Shown here piece after piece: positions 22,767 to 35,045 of a DNA stretch of 64,000 nucleotides. Each line of letters begins with the position of its first letter. Position 1 is the first letter of the stretch. A program made the translations under genes and the position numbers. The notes below the pieces were generated by a model. The model worked only from the letters and a program-made list of their open reading frames with translations, had not been told where the DNA came from and did not search any database. The DNA is from Asterias rubens (Eukaryota; Echinodermata; Asteroidea; Forcipulatida; Asteriidae), in assembly GCF_902459465.1 (NCBI RefSeq), contig NC_047062.1, positions 16,251,994 through 16,315,993 of the forward strand. The letters run 5' to 3'.

Positions 22767-23149
22767 GAGTGAGCTCCAGCCCATTTTCATTCATAAGATC
22801 CCAATTCGGATAAATGTGCATCTTATGTTTATGCCCCGAACGGAGCATCATTTCCCCATGAGGATGTCATCATTCACCAATGCTGGTTTGTTTGGAAACG
22901 TTTTGCGTTGAGTGTAGGTATAGCAACGTCACAGAAAACTGTTATTATCGGGATTCTGCTGAGTGGAAGGAGGCAGAGATGCACTGTGTATCTATTAAAA
23001 GAAACTTCCTGTGAATTTTACCACGTATTTGGTGGCAGAGAGTCTCTGAGACGGGGGCAGATCACTGAAATTCACCGTAATTCTAATTAATTTGAAGTTG
23101 AATGTGTGTACTGAGAGCAAATTTTTGACTATAATATAACTACATGTAC

Positions 23150-23485
23150 TTAATCTCTTCGTCCCCGGTGGGACATAGCCGTTGTGGTTACGTTATAATG
23201 TGTGTGTTTTGTGCGGGATGGAGTTGTAAGTATCAGATCCAACCAGAGAAATTGGTAAAGAACTTTAGTATGGCTGCTATCTAGAACCTGTCCGTCGACA
23301 TGGTTGAACCATACTGTCCTTTCATCTCTATAGTTGAACTTACCAGGAGCATAAGCCCCATCGGTATAAATTTTAGGAACATAAACACCATAATAGCTAT
23401 TGTGAAACTTGTCCAAGCAGATATCATAAACCCAGCACCCATAACATTCAAACTCTTCGCGGAAATCGTGATAATTGCACACAAG
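23150..23485 (-). pseudogene. DM9/DUF3421-like ORF, probably a gene fragment
   Basis: On the minus strand a 110-residue stretch is open from about 23482 to TAA at 23150-23152. It has no ATG near its start and no clear splice acceptor. It is rich in Tyr, Cys and Trp (FECYGCWVYDICLDKF). The segment YVPKIYTDGAYAPGKFNY, then WFNHVDGQ and KVL, follows the spacing of a DM9 repeat (aromatic, DG, PGK, aromatic, G, VL). DM9 proteins act as mannose-binding lectins in molluscs; that is family knowledge, not shown here. The part after KVLYQF degenerates. It could be an exon of a gene whose other exons I cannot find, but a decayed fragment is more likely. Confidence 0.3.
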
Positions 23486-23916
23486 ACTTGTTCGGCTATG
23501 TAGTTATTGGTCCATCAGAACGGCTTTAGTTGGATCTTGATATTTTATGTTTAAATAATGGTTTTTAGTTTGTTGAACAATCCTTTTTAAATATTTAAAT
23601 GTAACACCTTTGTACTCGAACAAATTGCAACCGGAATTGTTTAGCCGTATCTTTTATTTATTTATTTATTACAACAGTTTATATACAAACAATAATTTAT
23701 TTACAAAAGTATAATTTTTCACAAAACCATCAACATTTTAAAATCACACACTCAAAAAGCCTCATTCAACAAATTGCTATTGTAAACACAATGTTAGCTG
23801 TCAGTAATAGCCGCCAAAATATACAATAAAATTGCCATGTTTTAAGCTGCAAAAAAAACATCATATGTTGCACATTTCACATCAAGTTTTACCATACATA
23901 AAAAACATGTACCATT

Positions 23917-24074
23917 TGCAATAGACCTTTTCGCAAATACTGGGGCGTGCGCGTAAAGCTTGGAGTTAGGTGCATTGTGGTCTAGCTGGTATCCAAATTT
24001 GATCCATATCTATCCCACAATGCACCTCATTCAACAGTCTGCGCTTGCGCATTGGTATTTGCGATAAGGTCTAT
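23917..24074. repeat. MITE with ATAGACCTTTTCGCAAATAC ends
   Basis: TGCAATAGACCTTTTCGC at left and GCGATAAGGTCTATGCA at right are inverted repeats. An inner inverted pair around GTGCATTGTGG and CCACAATGCAC completes a long hairpin of about 158 bp. Confidence 0.75.
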
Positions 24075-24762
24075 GCAACAGCTGCATTTCTACAAAAAGA
24101 AATGCACTTTATAATTGAAGCTTGTGTTGCTTTTGAATAAACACCAAAACCAATTAAGTTTCAGATTACATGAACATGTATTGTTAGGATATAACTGACC
24201 TTATATAGATGATCTTACTGTCTGTATACAAAAGAATCAACAACCCTATTGACATTTTTTGTTTGTTAAAATACAATGTTTATGAACTGAAGTTTGGTTA
24301 ATAGAAGTCTACATGTATATAATAGTTGACATCGGTCGTTTACGTGGGTCATTCCATAAACTAAGAGGCAAGTGGTTATAGCCCCTGCCTAATTTATGAA
24401 ATAACCCATTTAGTGTACAGGTGTTTTACTTAATACTATTTGGTGTTTGAACTGTTGGTTTAACTTCTTCCAATAGATTGCCTGTATGTTTCATGTTGTT
24501 GAAAGACCGTAAACATACTTTAACGGTTAAATGCTTATGCACATAAAAGAAAAGGCAATGTTAAAGGAAACACTGAAGCATTAAGGATCGTAAACATTGA
24601 AGAACTAGAATGATAATACTGAACAGTGTGTGTAAGGCTGTTTGGGTTTATGACCATGATGTAGAAATAATAGTTTTCGAATGGGGTTTGTGAACAAAAT
24701 AATGTGGTTTGGGTTTCAGAGGGAGGGGAATTGTATCAAAACTAGAAGGAAACTTTTGCTTT

Positions 24763-27700
24763 TCATAAATTAAATGCACTGGTAAAGAATAAACCGTGGT
24801 TCCTCCCCATCTTGGATATAGTGGCTGGCATTGGAGACTGGAAGGTTTTGTCGTACGATCCAGGCCCAGGTACTTTCTGTAATAGAATAAGAAAATAAAG
24901 TGTACACCATTAGCAGTATGTTAAAGTTGGAGATAGTTGGTTTCTTTTGAAGAATGTTTATACACCAAGTGTATTTGGACTAAATGACCTTTGGATTCCA
25001 TTGTGATGAAGAGGATTCTTTCTTTTTTTTTACTTTTCGAAATGCAAACATTAAATCGTCGGTTGAACCAAGTTATTATCACTTCCGAAAAAAAAATCAA
25101 CTTCTCTGAATCGGTTCTCTGAATCGATTATCGATTGCATTTAATGTGAAACCAGGGGTGGATTTCACAAAAATAGTCCTAACTTAGAACTAGTCCTAGG
25201 CAATGCTAAGAGATAGGACTGGTCCTAAGTTAGGACTATCTTTGTGAAATCCACCCCAGGGTTGGTTTGGATGTATGGCGAAGTGGAGACTTACCGTATG
25301 TGATGTTGAAAACCTTGGTGTCCGTGATTTAAAGCTGGATGATATAACATGCATGGTTTCTGGGATGTAGGCTTGGTAACGGTCTGGTGGTGGGTTCTTT
25401 GTCTGTTGAAAAATGGGGTGAAATTGTTAAAAAGTGAAATTTATTCGTTTGATACAATTTTACAACCGTCGGAAGCATTTAGTCATTATGATATCTACCG
25501 TATCCTGTATCTTAAAAAGAAAGGGAATTGATATTTCCTCGAACTCGGATTATTATTTTGACCAAGTGGTGTGCTTTCAAAAGAATGTTTTCTATACTTA
25601 CCCCTTGAAAATATATTGTTGGGAATCTCTGCGATGTAGATTTAAACATTGGGTGCCTACAAACAAATAAAAATCACAAGGACAATTATGAGAGAGGTAT
25701 TTTTTCAGATTTCACATATTTATGGGCGTTTACAATTTGAAATCACCCGCGTATTTCTGGATAGACTTTCAGTGTGTCAGGATGCGTATGGATACAGGAA
25801 GTAACGAAACATAAGTTTATATAATGAGAAATAAAATTCATATTTACTTCGATGGTTGCTTTTCACACGCCAATGATAGATAATTTTCCATTGGATATTG
25901 CGTCGGACAAACGTTGCACCCCTGCGTATAAAAGAACACACAAATGAAATGATCATCACTTTAACAAAAAACTGCACGTGGTAGAAATCCTGGAGGAGAT
26001 TCAAAATGGCGACGGAAGGAGGGCATTTTGGAGTCTCGTCGACCAGAAATAATGTTTGAGCTTTGGTCATTGGTTTTACGTTATCGGTTCTACAGCGGTG
26101 ATGTGAATCATCCAACAATTGTAGTAACATTGCAAATACAGTGTACTAATTTATAATTCTTGGATTTTTTTAGAACACTTTTGCAAGAGAATATGATTTA
26201 TGTGGGCTTGTTACCGACCCGTTTTTGCATAACTCAGAAATTGTTTAGGTCAACGAATTTTACGTCAAATAAACTTGCTTCGCGCCATGGGTCGCCAAAA
26301 CACGTCAAAGTGTGAGGGAAATCAATGAACACTCCAACTTTACCCAACTTTTGTCAACCTGAAATAATGGCACCAATGTCAGACGCTCGAATGGTTTTGG
26401 GAGTCAAGTTGCACGTGCAAATTATGGTTAGCGTTCAAACGCCGCTTCGCCAAAAATCGTCACTGCATGCTGCCACGAATTTACATATTTTACAAACAAC
26501 TTTAGTTGTCAGTCTTTTGTGGGCAAACACTGCATAACACACAGGGACATTGACTCCCGACAATTGATGTCCAATAACATTGATGGGTGCTAACCCTCGT
26601 TGTACAAAACGGAACGAGACTATTCCTTCAGGCTTGGTTTCGTTACAATAAATTGCATTGGAGAAAATCAACATGGCCGCACATGGAATATGTCAGTTGC
26701 CGTGCTTCAGCAGACGCTTTTGTATAAGCCCAGCCGTCGATTTCACAAAACTCTTCCTAACTTAAGACTAATCTTAGGACTTAGGACGAGTCCCAACCCT
26801 GCACTGTAGCATGCAGACCTTAAGATTAATCCTAAGTTAGGACGAGTTACTTGTCGTAACTCGAGATAAGACGAGTCCCAACTCTTGGTGAAATCGACCC
26901 CTGAACTTGAACCAAACTGTCTGGTATTTATACCAACCTTGTCTTTAACTCCAGGTAGCTCGTTCTCGTCTCTAGAAGTGTTCTTCATGGAATATGTATA
27001 TCTTGTCTGCTCTAAGTCATATACCATGTCATGTGCCTCATAGGCACCAGGTAACAGCACGGTGCCTTTGCGTTGCGTATCGGCGTCTTTCTTGCGTCCT
27101 TCCCCCTTGAAGGCATACGTCGCTGGCCGCTCATCGAGGTCTGCTAGAAAGTTGCGAGTCGCATAGGAACCTGGAATTGGCGTTTCCTGTCAGGTTTTTT
27201 TTTAAAAGGGGGAAATTTTACGTCAAATATACTTTAAATCCTGCTGTTACGTATATCGCAGTTAGTTTTAGTAAGTTTGCATTGGGGGATGTTTGTTTTT
27301 GTAAATCCCTTCTGAAATTGTCAGACAGAATTAGGCATAGCCGGCCCTCTATACATGTATAGACTCAAAGAAACACTTCCATTTCAAATAATATTAACTT
27401 GTCATAATCACTGTATAGGGAGAGGCCTCTGACCGAATTAGAAAGCAGCCTACTTTAAATACTTATTGGAACATGCGATGTGCCGAAAACATTCGTGCTT
27501 TGTAAAGCGAAACGTCGGACTTGATCGGGAACACTTTTGTTTGACTTCGCGGGAACTTCATGAAGCGTCGATATCTTACCCTGATGTGTGCTCTCCACCA
27601 TTGGTCTCGGCCCGATACCGGCTTCTCGTAGTTATCCTTCAAACTCTTCCGTCCCTGAGAGAACAAACATATAAGTGTTGTTTTAAAAGATCAATCACAT

Positions 27701-28453
27701 GATGTACCGCCCACATTACGTGGGTGGGGTATTTTATTTGAAGTTCTTGGTATAGAGGGAATGATGCACGACCACGTGAACAAAGTTATCCCACGATTGT
27801 CTGGCAATTGTACAGAGCAGCGAAGGACATTGGTTACAACAAATAAACAGACAAATAAACATCTATTCTTCTTATACTTTAGCCTGATTTCTGACATATT
27901 ATTACCCAAGGGAAAAATCAGAAAAATTGTCCAAAAAATCTGAAAGTAATTAGACTATGTAGAGGTCAGCCCTTACTCGATCAAAATGTTCCTACTCGTT
28001 TTTCCAAGGGTCAAATAATGTCTGGTTTTATAATCTGCATAGAGTTAGAGAGAGACTTAAATCACCACCAGTGGTGACGTGACACTATTGTTTTTTAAAC
28101 TGATTAATAACAACCTCGTTAAAATATACGTGATGACGATGTCTCTTTTAAACCACATGATTTATTTCCACAAGTGACAATAACAGTTGCATTTGGTGGA
28201 ACCAAGTGAAGTAGAAACCTGACAACTGTAAATACAATCAGTGGGTTATCATTGTACCCATGCGATACTTATCCCTCTCCATGGTCCCATCGAACAAGGC
28301 GGATTAGTAGACTGTAACTTGTGGGTTTACCTTAAATTTTGTCTCTCTTTCCATCACACCTGTCCTGTCTTTCGTTGTCTTCAGACGAGTCTTGACTGGC
28401 CTAACCGTAGCAGGTTTGGCAGCCGTCTTTCCCGTCGTTGAATCGGGAACCAT
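24763..28453 (-). CDS. STPG4: Sperm-tail PG-rich repeat protein, STPG4-like
   Basis: Seven minus-strand exons join in phase to 265 residues; the human protein is 248. In order: 28331-28453, 27580-27654, 26938-27186, 25848-25921, 25602-25656, 25295-25402, 24763-24876. Matches to human STPG4 by eye are DQWWRAHIRETPIPGSY, ATYAFKGEGRKK, MFKSTSQRFPTIYF, FKSRTPRF, VPGPGSYDKTFQSP and TISKMGRNHGLFF near the C-terminus. PG-rich repeats (PIPGSY, LLPGAYE, GPGSY) mark the family, which is linked to sperm and germ-cell chromatin or flagellar roles. The short 74 and 55 bp exons are supported because their leftover bases form a Lys codon and the frame then enters MFKSTSQRFPT. No membrane segment or signal peptide is seen. 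Confidence 0.9.
25155..25257. repeat. Short intact copy of the GGATTTCACAAA MITE
   Basis: A 103 bp near-palindrome: GGGGTGGATTTCACAAA at one end and TTTGTGAAATCCACCCC at the other, with TAGTCCTAACTTAG-type arms. It lies just after STPG4 exon 6. Confidence 0.8.
26737..26902. repeat. Third copy of the GGATTTCACAAA MITE
   Basis: CGATTTCACAAAACTC and GAGTCCCAACTCTTGGTGAAATCG frame repeated TTAGGAC and GACGAGT motifs. It lies in the STPG4 intron after exon 3. Confidence 0.65.
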
Positions 28454-29244
28454 TTTGTCTGAAAGAAGTAGGTCTCTCTACAGGTTTGTTTTGCTCTTAC
28501 AAAGTAATCCACTTCAGCCGGCACGATCGGTGTTACGGGGGCATAGGGCAGACCCCATAGGAAGTGTTGAATATGATAGTTCATTCAACACTGTGTGAGC
28601 TTCACTATGGTTACGACGAGCTATGGACTGTGTCGCACAGGGGGTTGTACCAATAAAAGTGCTTCTTATGCAAATAGATTATATTGATCATTGATACAAT
28701 GGGCCAGCAATAGGATCCCCTGCGGCATGTTGAAGAGATAACTTCACTGAAGGACTTGTCATTGCGGCGGGTTAGAAGTGGAAAAATTACCCCATTCAAG
28801 TAGGATTGGGTTTGCTTTGTTTCTTGTATGTTATTGATGAGAGCCCAGACTCAGGTCACCACCAATGATCTCGATGTCTGGTTGGTAAAAAAAAAAAGGC
28901 TCCATCTTGACTTGTATAAAAACCTTGCCTTATGATAAAACTATGCACATCATGTAGGAAAAAATAATTGCTCCTTGATTAAACGACAGAAAAATTCACC
29001 AATCTCTAAATTATTCACGACACGTCTGAAGTAACTCGCCCCCTTTTTAGGCGAACTAATTGTTTTTACAAAGTCGACATTTCCATAAAACAATAAACTT
29101 CACTTTGTTGGGCGAGCTCTCGTCGGTATGTGAGTTTGTGTGTGCACTCATATATGGTATCACCATGGAGGTATGGTAACACCGAACAGAGAGAGCATAA
29201 TTATTTCATAACCTAGATATGGGCAACTTTTATAATTGTTTCCA

Positions 29245-29613
29245 TTAAAGGGAAGGTACACGTTTGGTAATTACAAATATTAACTTAGAAACTGACTTGG
29301 TAACGAGCAATGGAGAGCTGTTGATAGTGCAAAACATTGTGGGAAACGACTCCCTCTGAAGTAATGTAGTTTTTGAGAAAGAGGTAATTTCTTACTAAAA
29401 TAATAAAAGACTTCTAGCTAGAAGTCTATTATTCCTATCTGAACGCACACAAATTCGTCCAAGAAGGGTGTTTTTTCTTTCTTCATTTTCTCGCAACTTA
29501 GATGACCGATTGAGCACAAATTTTCACAGGCTTGTTATTTTATGCATAATGATGGGATACACCAAGTGAGATGACTGGTCTTTGACAATTACCAAACGTG
29601 TACCTTCCCTTTA
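29245..29613. repeat. MITE with TTAAAGGGAAGGTACACGT ends
   Basis: The left end TTAAAGGGAAGGTACACG is matched inverted by CGTGTACCTTCCCTTTAA. The interior shares the CTCCCTCTGAAGT and TTATTTTATGCATA motifs with the TGGACACTA family, so this is a subfamily with different termini. A second copy is at 43031-43395. Confidence 0.8.
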
Positions 29614-29633
29614 ATCTTCATCATAAGCTCAGT

Positions 29634-30074
29634 CAAGATGATTTTTGCATATGCAATCATGTCCGCCCGGACGCTGCTGCATAATGCAATTGTGTCCGCC
29701 CGGACACATTTTCTATGTGCAGTTGTGTCCGCCCCGTGCAAAACCGTCCTTGCAGTAAATAAAACGCCCTTGGTCGACGGAACACGTTCGCCATTGTTTT
29801 TTTTACAAGCTAAGTGCATGTCATGTATGACATGGGAAATGTTCGGCCGTTGGGTATTCGCTGCAATCATAACATACGTGAACATTCATGCTGCATACGT
29901 AGGTTCAGTGCATGCACGCTCGCTTACGCGCGCACATACATGTACAGTCATGTACGTGGAATCGATGTACATGTCCACCGGACGGTTTTTGCATAGCCCC
30001 GGACACGATTGCATATTCATAGTATCTGGAGCGGACACTATTGCATGGCGGACACAATTGCATCTGATACCGGG
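29634..30074. repeat. Inverted-repeat block with multiple GCGGACACAATTGCAT motifs
   Basis: The left arm holds three copies of ATGCAATTGTGTCCGC-like sequence, each followed by a CCGGAC palindrome. The right arm, from about 29975, holds the complement (GGACACGATTGCAT, GCGGACACTATTGCAT, GCGGACACAATTGCAT). GCAAAACCGTCC on the left pairs with GGACGGTTTTTGC on the right. The centre (29760-29960) is unrelated. Confidence 0.65.
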
Positions 30075-31034
30075 TATTTGGGCTGGCGGTAAATATTTTC
30101 TCCTCATTTGGGCACATGCAATGCAATTCTCAGTTCGGGTTCGCTTGTATTTGTGAGTTGTTGTCTTGGTTTTCGGGGTAGGCCTGGGAGGGGGCTACAT
30201 ACTGTCGTATTCTTATATGGAAATCTATGGCATCTCGCTGAGTTTGAAGTGATGCAGTTTAACCATAGAGCAGCCCACTCCAACTTTCCCCACCATACTG
30301 ACCCCAACAGGAGGGAGACCAGATGCGCTCTTAAGTAGTCACTATTGTAAAATTATTTGCTAACCTGCAAGATGTAGGACCTTATCTATGGTTAGGACCA
30401 ACTGTGAAGAGGAGGACATTGGATGGGCAACCAGGAGGAGTCCCATATGGCCCTCGTCTGCCAAGCCTAATGGGATAGGTCCATCGTGTGGCCTTATCTA
30501 TCTTTCATTTCACTTTGAAGAATATGCCGAGCGATTTATCATCTGATGCGGGGTCAGAGGCGTCTATAATGGGAGTAGCTAAATTAATGGCCACACCCAA
30601 GTTTGACGTAATCCACTGTAAGCCACGCCAATTTCACAGAGCACGGGCAAATAAATAGATTATGCTCAACAATTAGCTGCGGATCATTATTTCATTATTT
30701 CTAAAATAGTGAGACCTTTTTATTTCATTTTAGAACATTGTTCATTTTTATTGTTGTTTTGGAATTGTTGTTTTTCTTTCTTTTTCGAACCTTGATTTTC
30801 CAAATGTTTCATGATTTATAAATATTGCACCGATCGACAATACTGGTAAATGGGGCATTTTTGCGCAGTATGCGTTCAATGAAACGCCACGAGTTGGGCG
30901 ATACCTAGACGACACATACTTCTCTCTTGTGACATTATGCTTGGGGAACCATTCTGTGGTCCTTGTCAACATGTTTTAACATGATTTTTGAAGTCATTTG
31001 AATTGAAGTGACTGATACAGCACTTCCCAACGAA

Positions 31035-34000
31035 ATGAGGGCTCTTTGGCGACCTCGGACTTTCGTTTTTGCGTATTTTTTCTGCTCAACTGCTGGGATA
31101 CTTTGGTTGGTTCTTAATTATAGTAAGTATACCTTTGACTGACATGTCTACCGAAGACAATCACACAGTGACAGTTCATTTATTTTGTATTAGGATTCGC
31201 CGCATGATATGTTGCTGATGATTCTAGAAATTGAACGATCAGACTCAGCTGATTTATACACTAAACACTATTGAGAGTGGTTGAGTGATCTATCTTAATG
31301 ATCCGCTGCTGATGTATATTGATTTGTGCATGCATGTTTATCTACTCCAATTACTTTGATTGATTGAATTATCGATAGTTATTTATTCTGTCGCTGTGTG
31401 TTTTTTAAGTTGTTTGTTGTTTTGGTTTTTTTGGTGGTGGGGGTGGGGGGGGGGGTGGTCCTGGGTTACTGATAGTGATAACATACTGATACTCCTAGTC
31501 CCTACAGTACTTAGAGCTATGATGAGGCTCGTTCATCTATCGTCATTACTTCGTGGAGACGAATTGGATCCACCACTTTTTCACTAATTTTTACAAAAAG
31601 GGATATCTCATTTAGGTAAATTAGATACTGTGTTATGTTGTTTCATATCGAATGAAAAAGTGGTGGCCTCATACAGAAACTTTTCTGAGAAGATGGCAGA
31701 ACAAATCTCATTTTAGTTAGGAGTAGTCCTGGAGTGAGTGTTACTTTCAGACTGAGGAGAGTGAGACTCTGGAGTTTGTGGTTTTTTTTTTTTTACAATT
31801 TGGTAAGATTTTAAGAATTAATTGTTCCACTGTCATGAGCAGGTACTTCCTTCCTTCATGTTCTGCCCAATGCATGCTAACTCAGTCAGAAGTCATGTTG
31901 TTCCCAAGGGCCAAGCCAACTTATGTCTTGGTTCCCAAGACCCAAGTCAACTTGGTCAGAGCCTCTATGGTCCTAGTTGCGATAATCCTCCCGATGGTCC
32001 GCCAGTCTACGGTGGTCAGGAGGATGGAGGATTAAGTTTATTGCAACTATGATCCGAGTCATCTCTGTCTCAAGCCAACTAGGACGATGGACTGACTGTA
32101 CTGGAAAATGGTCAAATGGGTATTTTTGCTACTCCTAGAAGAACTATGAGGTTCGTTCCGCTGTCATCTACACGAGGAGACATGACTATAGCAGAACTAA
32201 CCTCTTTAGTTCTAGGGGTAGGTTTTTGACTGTGTCCACCACACTCATGCAGAGGATGACAACAAGTTGTTATTGACGTGTCATATCTTGTGTTTAACTA
32301 GCCCTCTTCCCTTTTACCTACTTGTTGTACCCCTTTTCATTTATTGAACACTTGTTTCATTCTGCCTCCTTTTTTGCTCCTTTCTTACTACTTGACTACT
32401 TCTGAGTGTACGGTTACTAGGTAATACAAAATAAGAGTACCAAGTAATAATTTGTCTGTGAAAGACTCTGCTTAGGTTCCTGAGGCCATTAAAGATGTAT
32501 GTATTTAAAGAAACTAATAGGTAAGCTATTATAGAGTAGGTCTATGATTAAGAAAGAACACAAAAATATTTGAAACTTTACAGTAAAACATTACTTGCCA
32601 TTTCTTAACATAGTATTGTAAGGGTATGTTGTTTTCACTACTGACATTCAAAAATCATATTGTTTGTTTCTTTTTATCCGCAATGTTTTAACTAGATTCG
32701 TTATGTTCTCAAATGGGGAGCAGTGGTGGAAACCACAAGCATCCATACCTCATGCATGCCATTAATCAGGACTACAAAGAAAAACAGACATTCCTTCATG
32801 ATACCGAGCAACAACTCAAAGAAGACAGGAAAAATCTACAAGGTCTTGCCGTCCGTCTCCGTCAACAGTATCCCGATGCCGTGGGAGAAATCACAGACAG
32901 TATCAACCCCAGAAATAAGAGCCTACCTACGATCTATGCCGTTACACCCACCCATACAAGACCTGTACAGAAAGCGGAGTTGACCAGGATAGCACAGTCG
33001 TTCCTCCATGTGAGAAATTTCCACTGGATCGTTGTGGAAGATGCAAACAGAAAATCCAGTCTCGTTATCAACTTTTTGAAAAACAGCGGCATGAAGTACA
33101 CACATTTGAATTTCAAGACGCCGGAACAGTACAAGTTGGGTAAGAATGACCCCAACTGGCTGAAGCCTAGAGGTGTCGAACAAAGGAATACTGCCATCGA
33201 GTGGTTATTAAAGAATGTGGACGCTACTAAGAATCCTGGGGTTGTTTATTTTGCTGACGACGATAACACCTATGGTCTTCAAATATTTGATGAGGTATGT
33301 TTGACATTTTTAACCCAAAACTATTGCACCATATTAATTGATTATGTTTGCCTTACCCTAGCTTAGGAATAACAGTGGTGTAAGTCCATCGTTGTCATAA
33401 GAGTTGCATCTTCTTCAACCCCCCCCCCCCCCCCCATATTAACAGGCCTGGTGGCATAACTGGTTGTAATGTCTTAAAATCTTAAAGAAATGCCTTACTG
33501 AGACAGTCATTGATCTGCCAAATACTTTAAAATTTGCAACATTTCAATGTTTGATGTGCATTGAAGTATAGGATGCACTCAGTTTGACTCATTAGAAATA
33601 TAAAAACATAAAGTGTTTGAAACAAAAACAACTTTACTACAAAAACAGCCAGGACAAGATACAAGCCTCCAATATAATTATTTTATATACTTATTTTATT
33701 GTTCTGATTTGTTAATTTCAGATGAGAGACACTCAAAAAGTCTCCATGTGGCCAGTGGGTCTTGTAGGAGGACAGATGTATGAAAGCCCGAGAGTAGATA
33801 AGAAAACAGGGCAAATAATTGGCTTTAATGTGGGCTGGGAACCTGCACGACCCTATCCTATGGACATGGCAGGATTCGCCATAAATCTCAAGTTATTGCA
33901 GGAGAAACCATTTGCAAAGTTTGACTTGAAAGCAAAACGAGGATACTTGGAGTCTTCTCTGCTGGTGAATTTGATCAAAATTGAGGATTTGGAACCAAAA

Positions 34001-34603
34001 GCTGATATGTGTACAAAAGTAAGTTGCCTCTGTTTTTCATATTCATCATTCAAAAATCTGTTGAGGTTTTTTTTAATTCTACCATAAAGTCAGCAAAGCA
34101 TTGTGTTAGCAATTTTCAAATGTCTTTCTTTTTTCCTTTGTAAAAAATTTCACTTATTACTTGCTAACTTATCATTGAAGATCTGTTCACTCCTAGTTCA
34201 ATACCATCAATTTAGTAAACTTACTAAATTTAAATGATGATATTGAACTAGTCCTAAACAGATCTTCAATGATAAGTTACGCATTAATGTTTCTTCCTAA
34301 GTGTTTCAACACTTTTCAGACCAACATTGTTCTGTATAAATTCAATTTTAAAGAAAGCCACTTACCAGAGCACTGGTCTTTAAATTAACTGTTTTCAGTT
34401 CACAGCTATATTTTAAATTTTAAAATTAAGAGCTTTTTCCCATTCCGCCTCCACATATCTCTCTTATTTGCATTTCCATCAAGGTTTAAATAACCGTTAT
34501 AAATATATTTTGTATTTTGCAGATTTATGTTTGGCACACCAGGACAGAGAAACCTAAACTGAAGTACGATGTAAAGGAGACAGATATACGTATAGAAGTA
34601 TAA
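31035..34603 (+). CDS. B3GAT3: Beta-1,3-glucuronyltransferase (GlcAT-I/P family)
   Basis: Four exons (31035-31122, 32696-33294, 33722-34018, 34523-34603) encode 354 residues; human family members have about 335. Exon 1 gives a short basic tail and one hydrophobic anchor (FVFAYFFCSTAGILWLVL), a type II Golgi topology. The catalytic domain has PTIYAVTPTHTRPVQKAEL, VEQRNTAIEWL, the metal-binding VYFADDDNTY with the DXD-type triple Asp, MWPVGLVGG, RPYPMDMAGFA, YLESSLL and the terminal VWHTRTEKP. The family transfers glucuronic acid from UDP-GlcUA to galactose, finishing the proteoglycan linker (B3GAT3) or making HNK-1 epitopes (B3GAT1/2). GWEPARP resembles B3GAT3 (WEPSRP) rather than B3GAT1 (FDPHRP), so B3GAT3-like is favoured, but the orthology needs a tree. 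Confidence 0.92.
31566..31690. repeat. Decayed copy of the 132 bp hAT-like MITE
   Basis: CCACCACTTTTTCACTAA at left and GAATGAAAAAGTGGTGGC at right are inverted repeats around the shared core AAAAAGGGATATCTCATT. The outermost bases of the left terminus are lost. Better copies are at 45441-45572 and 54594-54725. Confidence 0.7.
31974..32049. repeat. Copy of the TAGTTGCGATA element
   Basis: TAGTTGCGATAATCCTCC at the left and ATTGCAACTA at the right form a 76 bp hairpin-like element related to the ones at 18321 and 2115. The flanking duplication is not clear here. Confidence 0.55.
34165..34279. repeat. 115 bp palindrome in the last B3GAT intron
   Basis: The left arm TAACTTATCATTGAAGATCT and its continuation GTT are perfectly repeated inverted at the right end, 23 bp in all. 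A further inverted pair around TTAGTAAACTTACTAA lies at the centre. It is a MITE-type hairpin. Confidence 0.8.
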
Positions 34604-35039
34604 ACATTCCACTTTGAAGAATGGAAACAATGGACTTGTTTATCATAATGTACCAAGTTGTAATGATTTGCTATCAAGGTTGACATGTACGAATTTACTT
34701 TTTGGATTACATCATGCATTGATCTCATTGAGTTTTCATGACTCACTCTGCAGTCATGATATTTGATAATGCAGTCGAGTATATACTCCCGAGTGATGCA
34801 GTCAAAGACCTTTTCATTGGGCACTGTTTAGTACTATGGTGACTGACCAAGTATACTGAAGTTAAAGTTCTTGGGCCATTGAGTACAAGTGACTGAGTAC
34901 CGAGCATCTCTTGTACCTGAGCACCGAGTCCAACAGGCAGGGGTACTTGTTTAGAGAAATACTGCAAAATAATGTATTAACATGTTTCTTATTTTTATAA
35001 CCATTTTGTGACTATGTATACTTGTTCAACAAACTTGCC

Positions 35040-35045
35040 AATAAA
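35040..35045 (+). promoter_or_regulatory. Poly(A) signal of the B3GAT gene
   Basis: AATAAA about 435 bp after the stop codon, followed by a T-rich stretch; the likely end of the transcript. Confidence 0.6.

Larger units (their letters stand above)
22767..24762. other. Convergent intergenic region
   Basis: This lies between the stop of the 17712 gene (+) and the stop of STPG4 (-). It holds 3' UTR sequence, a DM9-like ORF on the minus strand (23150-23485) and a MITE (23917-24074). Confidence 0.4.
28454..31034. other. Divergent intergenic region, STPG4 and B3GAT
   Basis: Both genes read outward from here. Apart from two inverted-repeat elements (29245-29613 and 29634-30074) I see no exon. The promoter of STPG4 should be near 28460-28800 and that of B3GAT near 30900-31034, but no definite element stands out. 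Confidence 0.4.

Noticed and set aside
25970-26100. A reading with KMPSFRRHFESPPGF as an extra STPG4 exon
   Set aside because: It has a PG pair but runs into stops, has no in-phase splice sites, and the exons at 25848-25921 and 25602-25656 already complete the protein in phase.
29638-30156. A 172-codon frame on the plus strand
   Set aside because: It is read from the GCGGACAC inverted-repeat block; its length comes from the GC-rich repeats, and it has no domain pattern.
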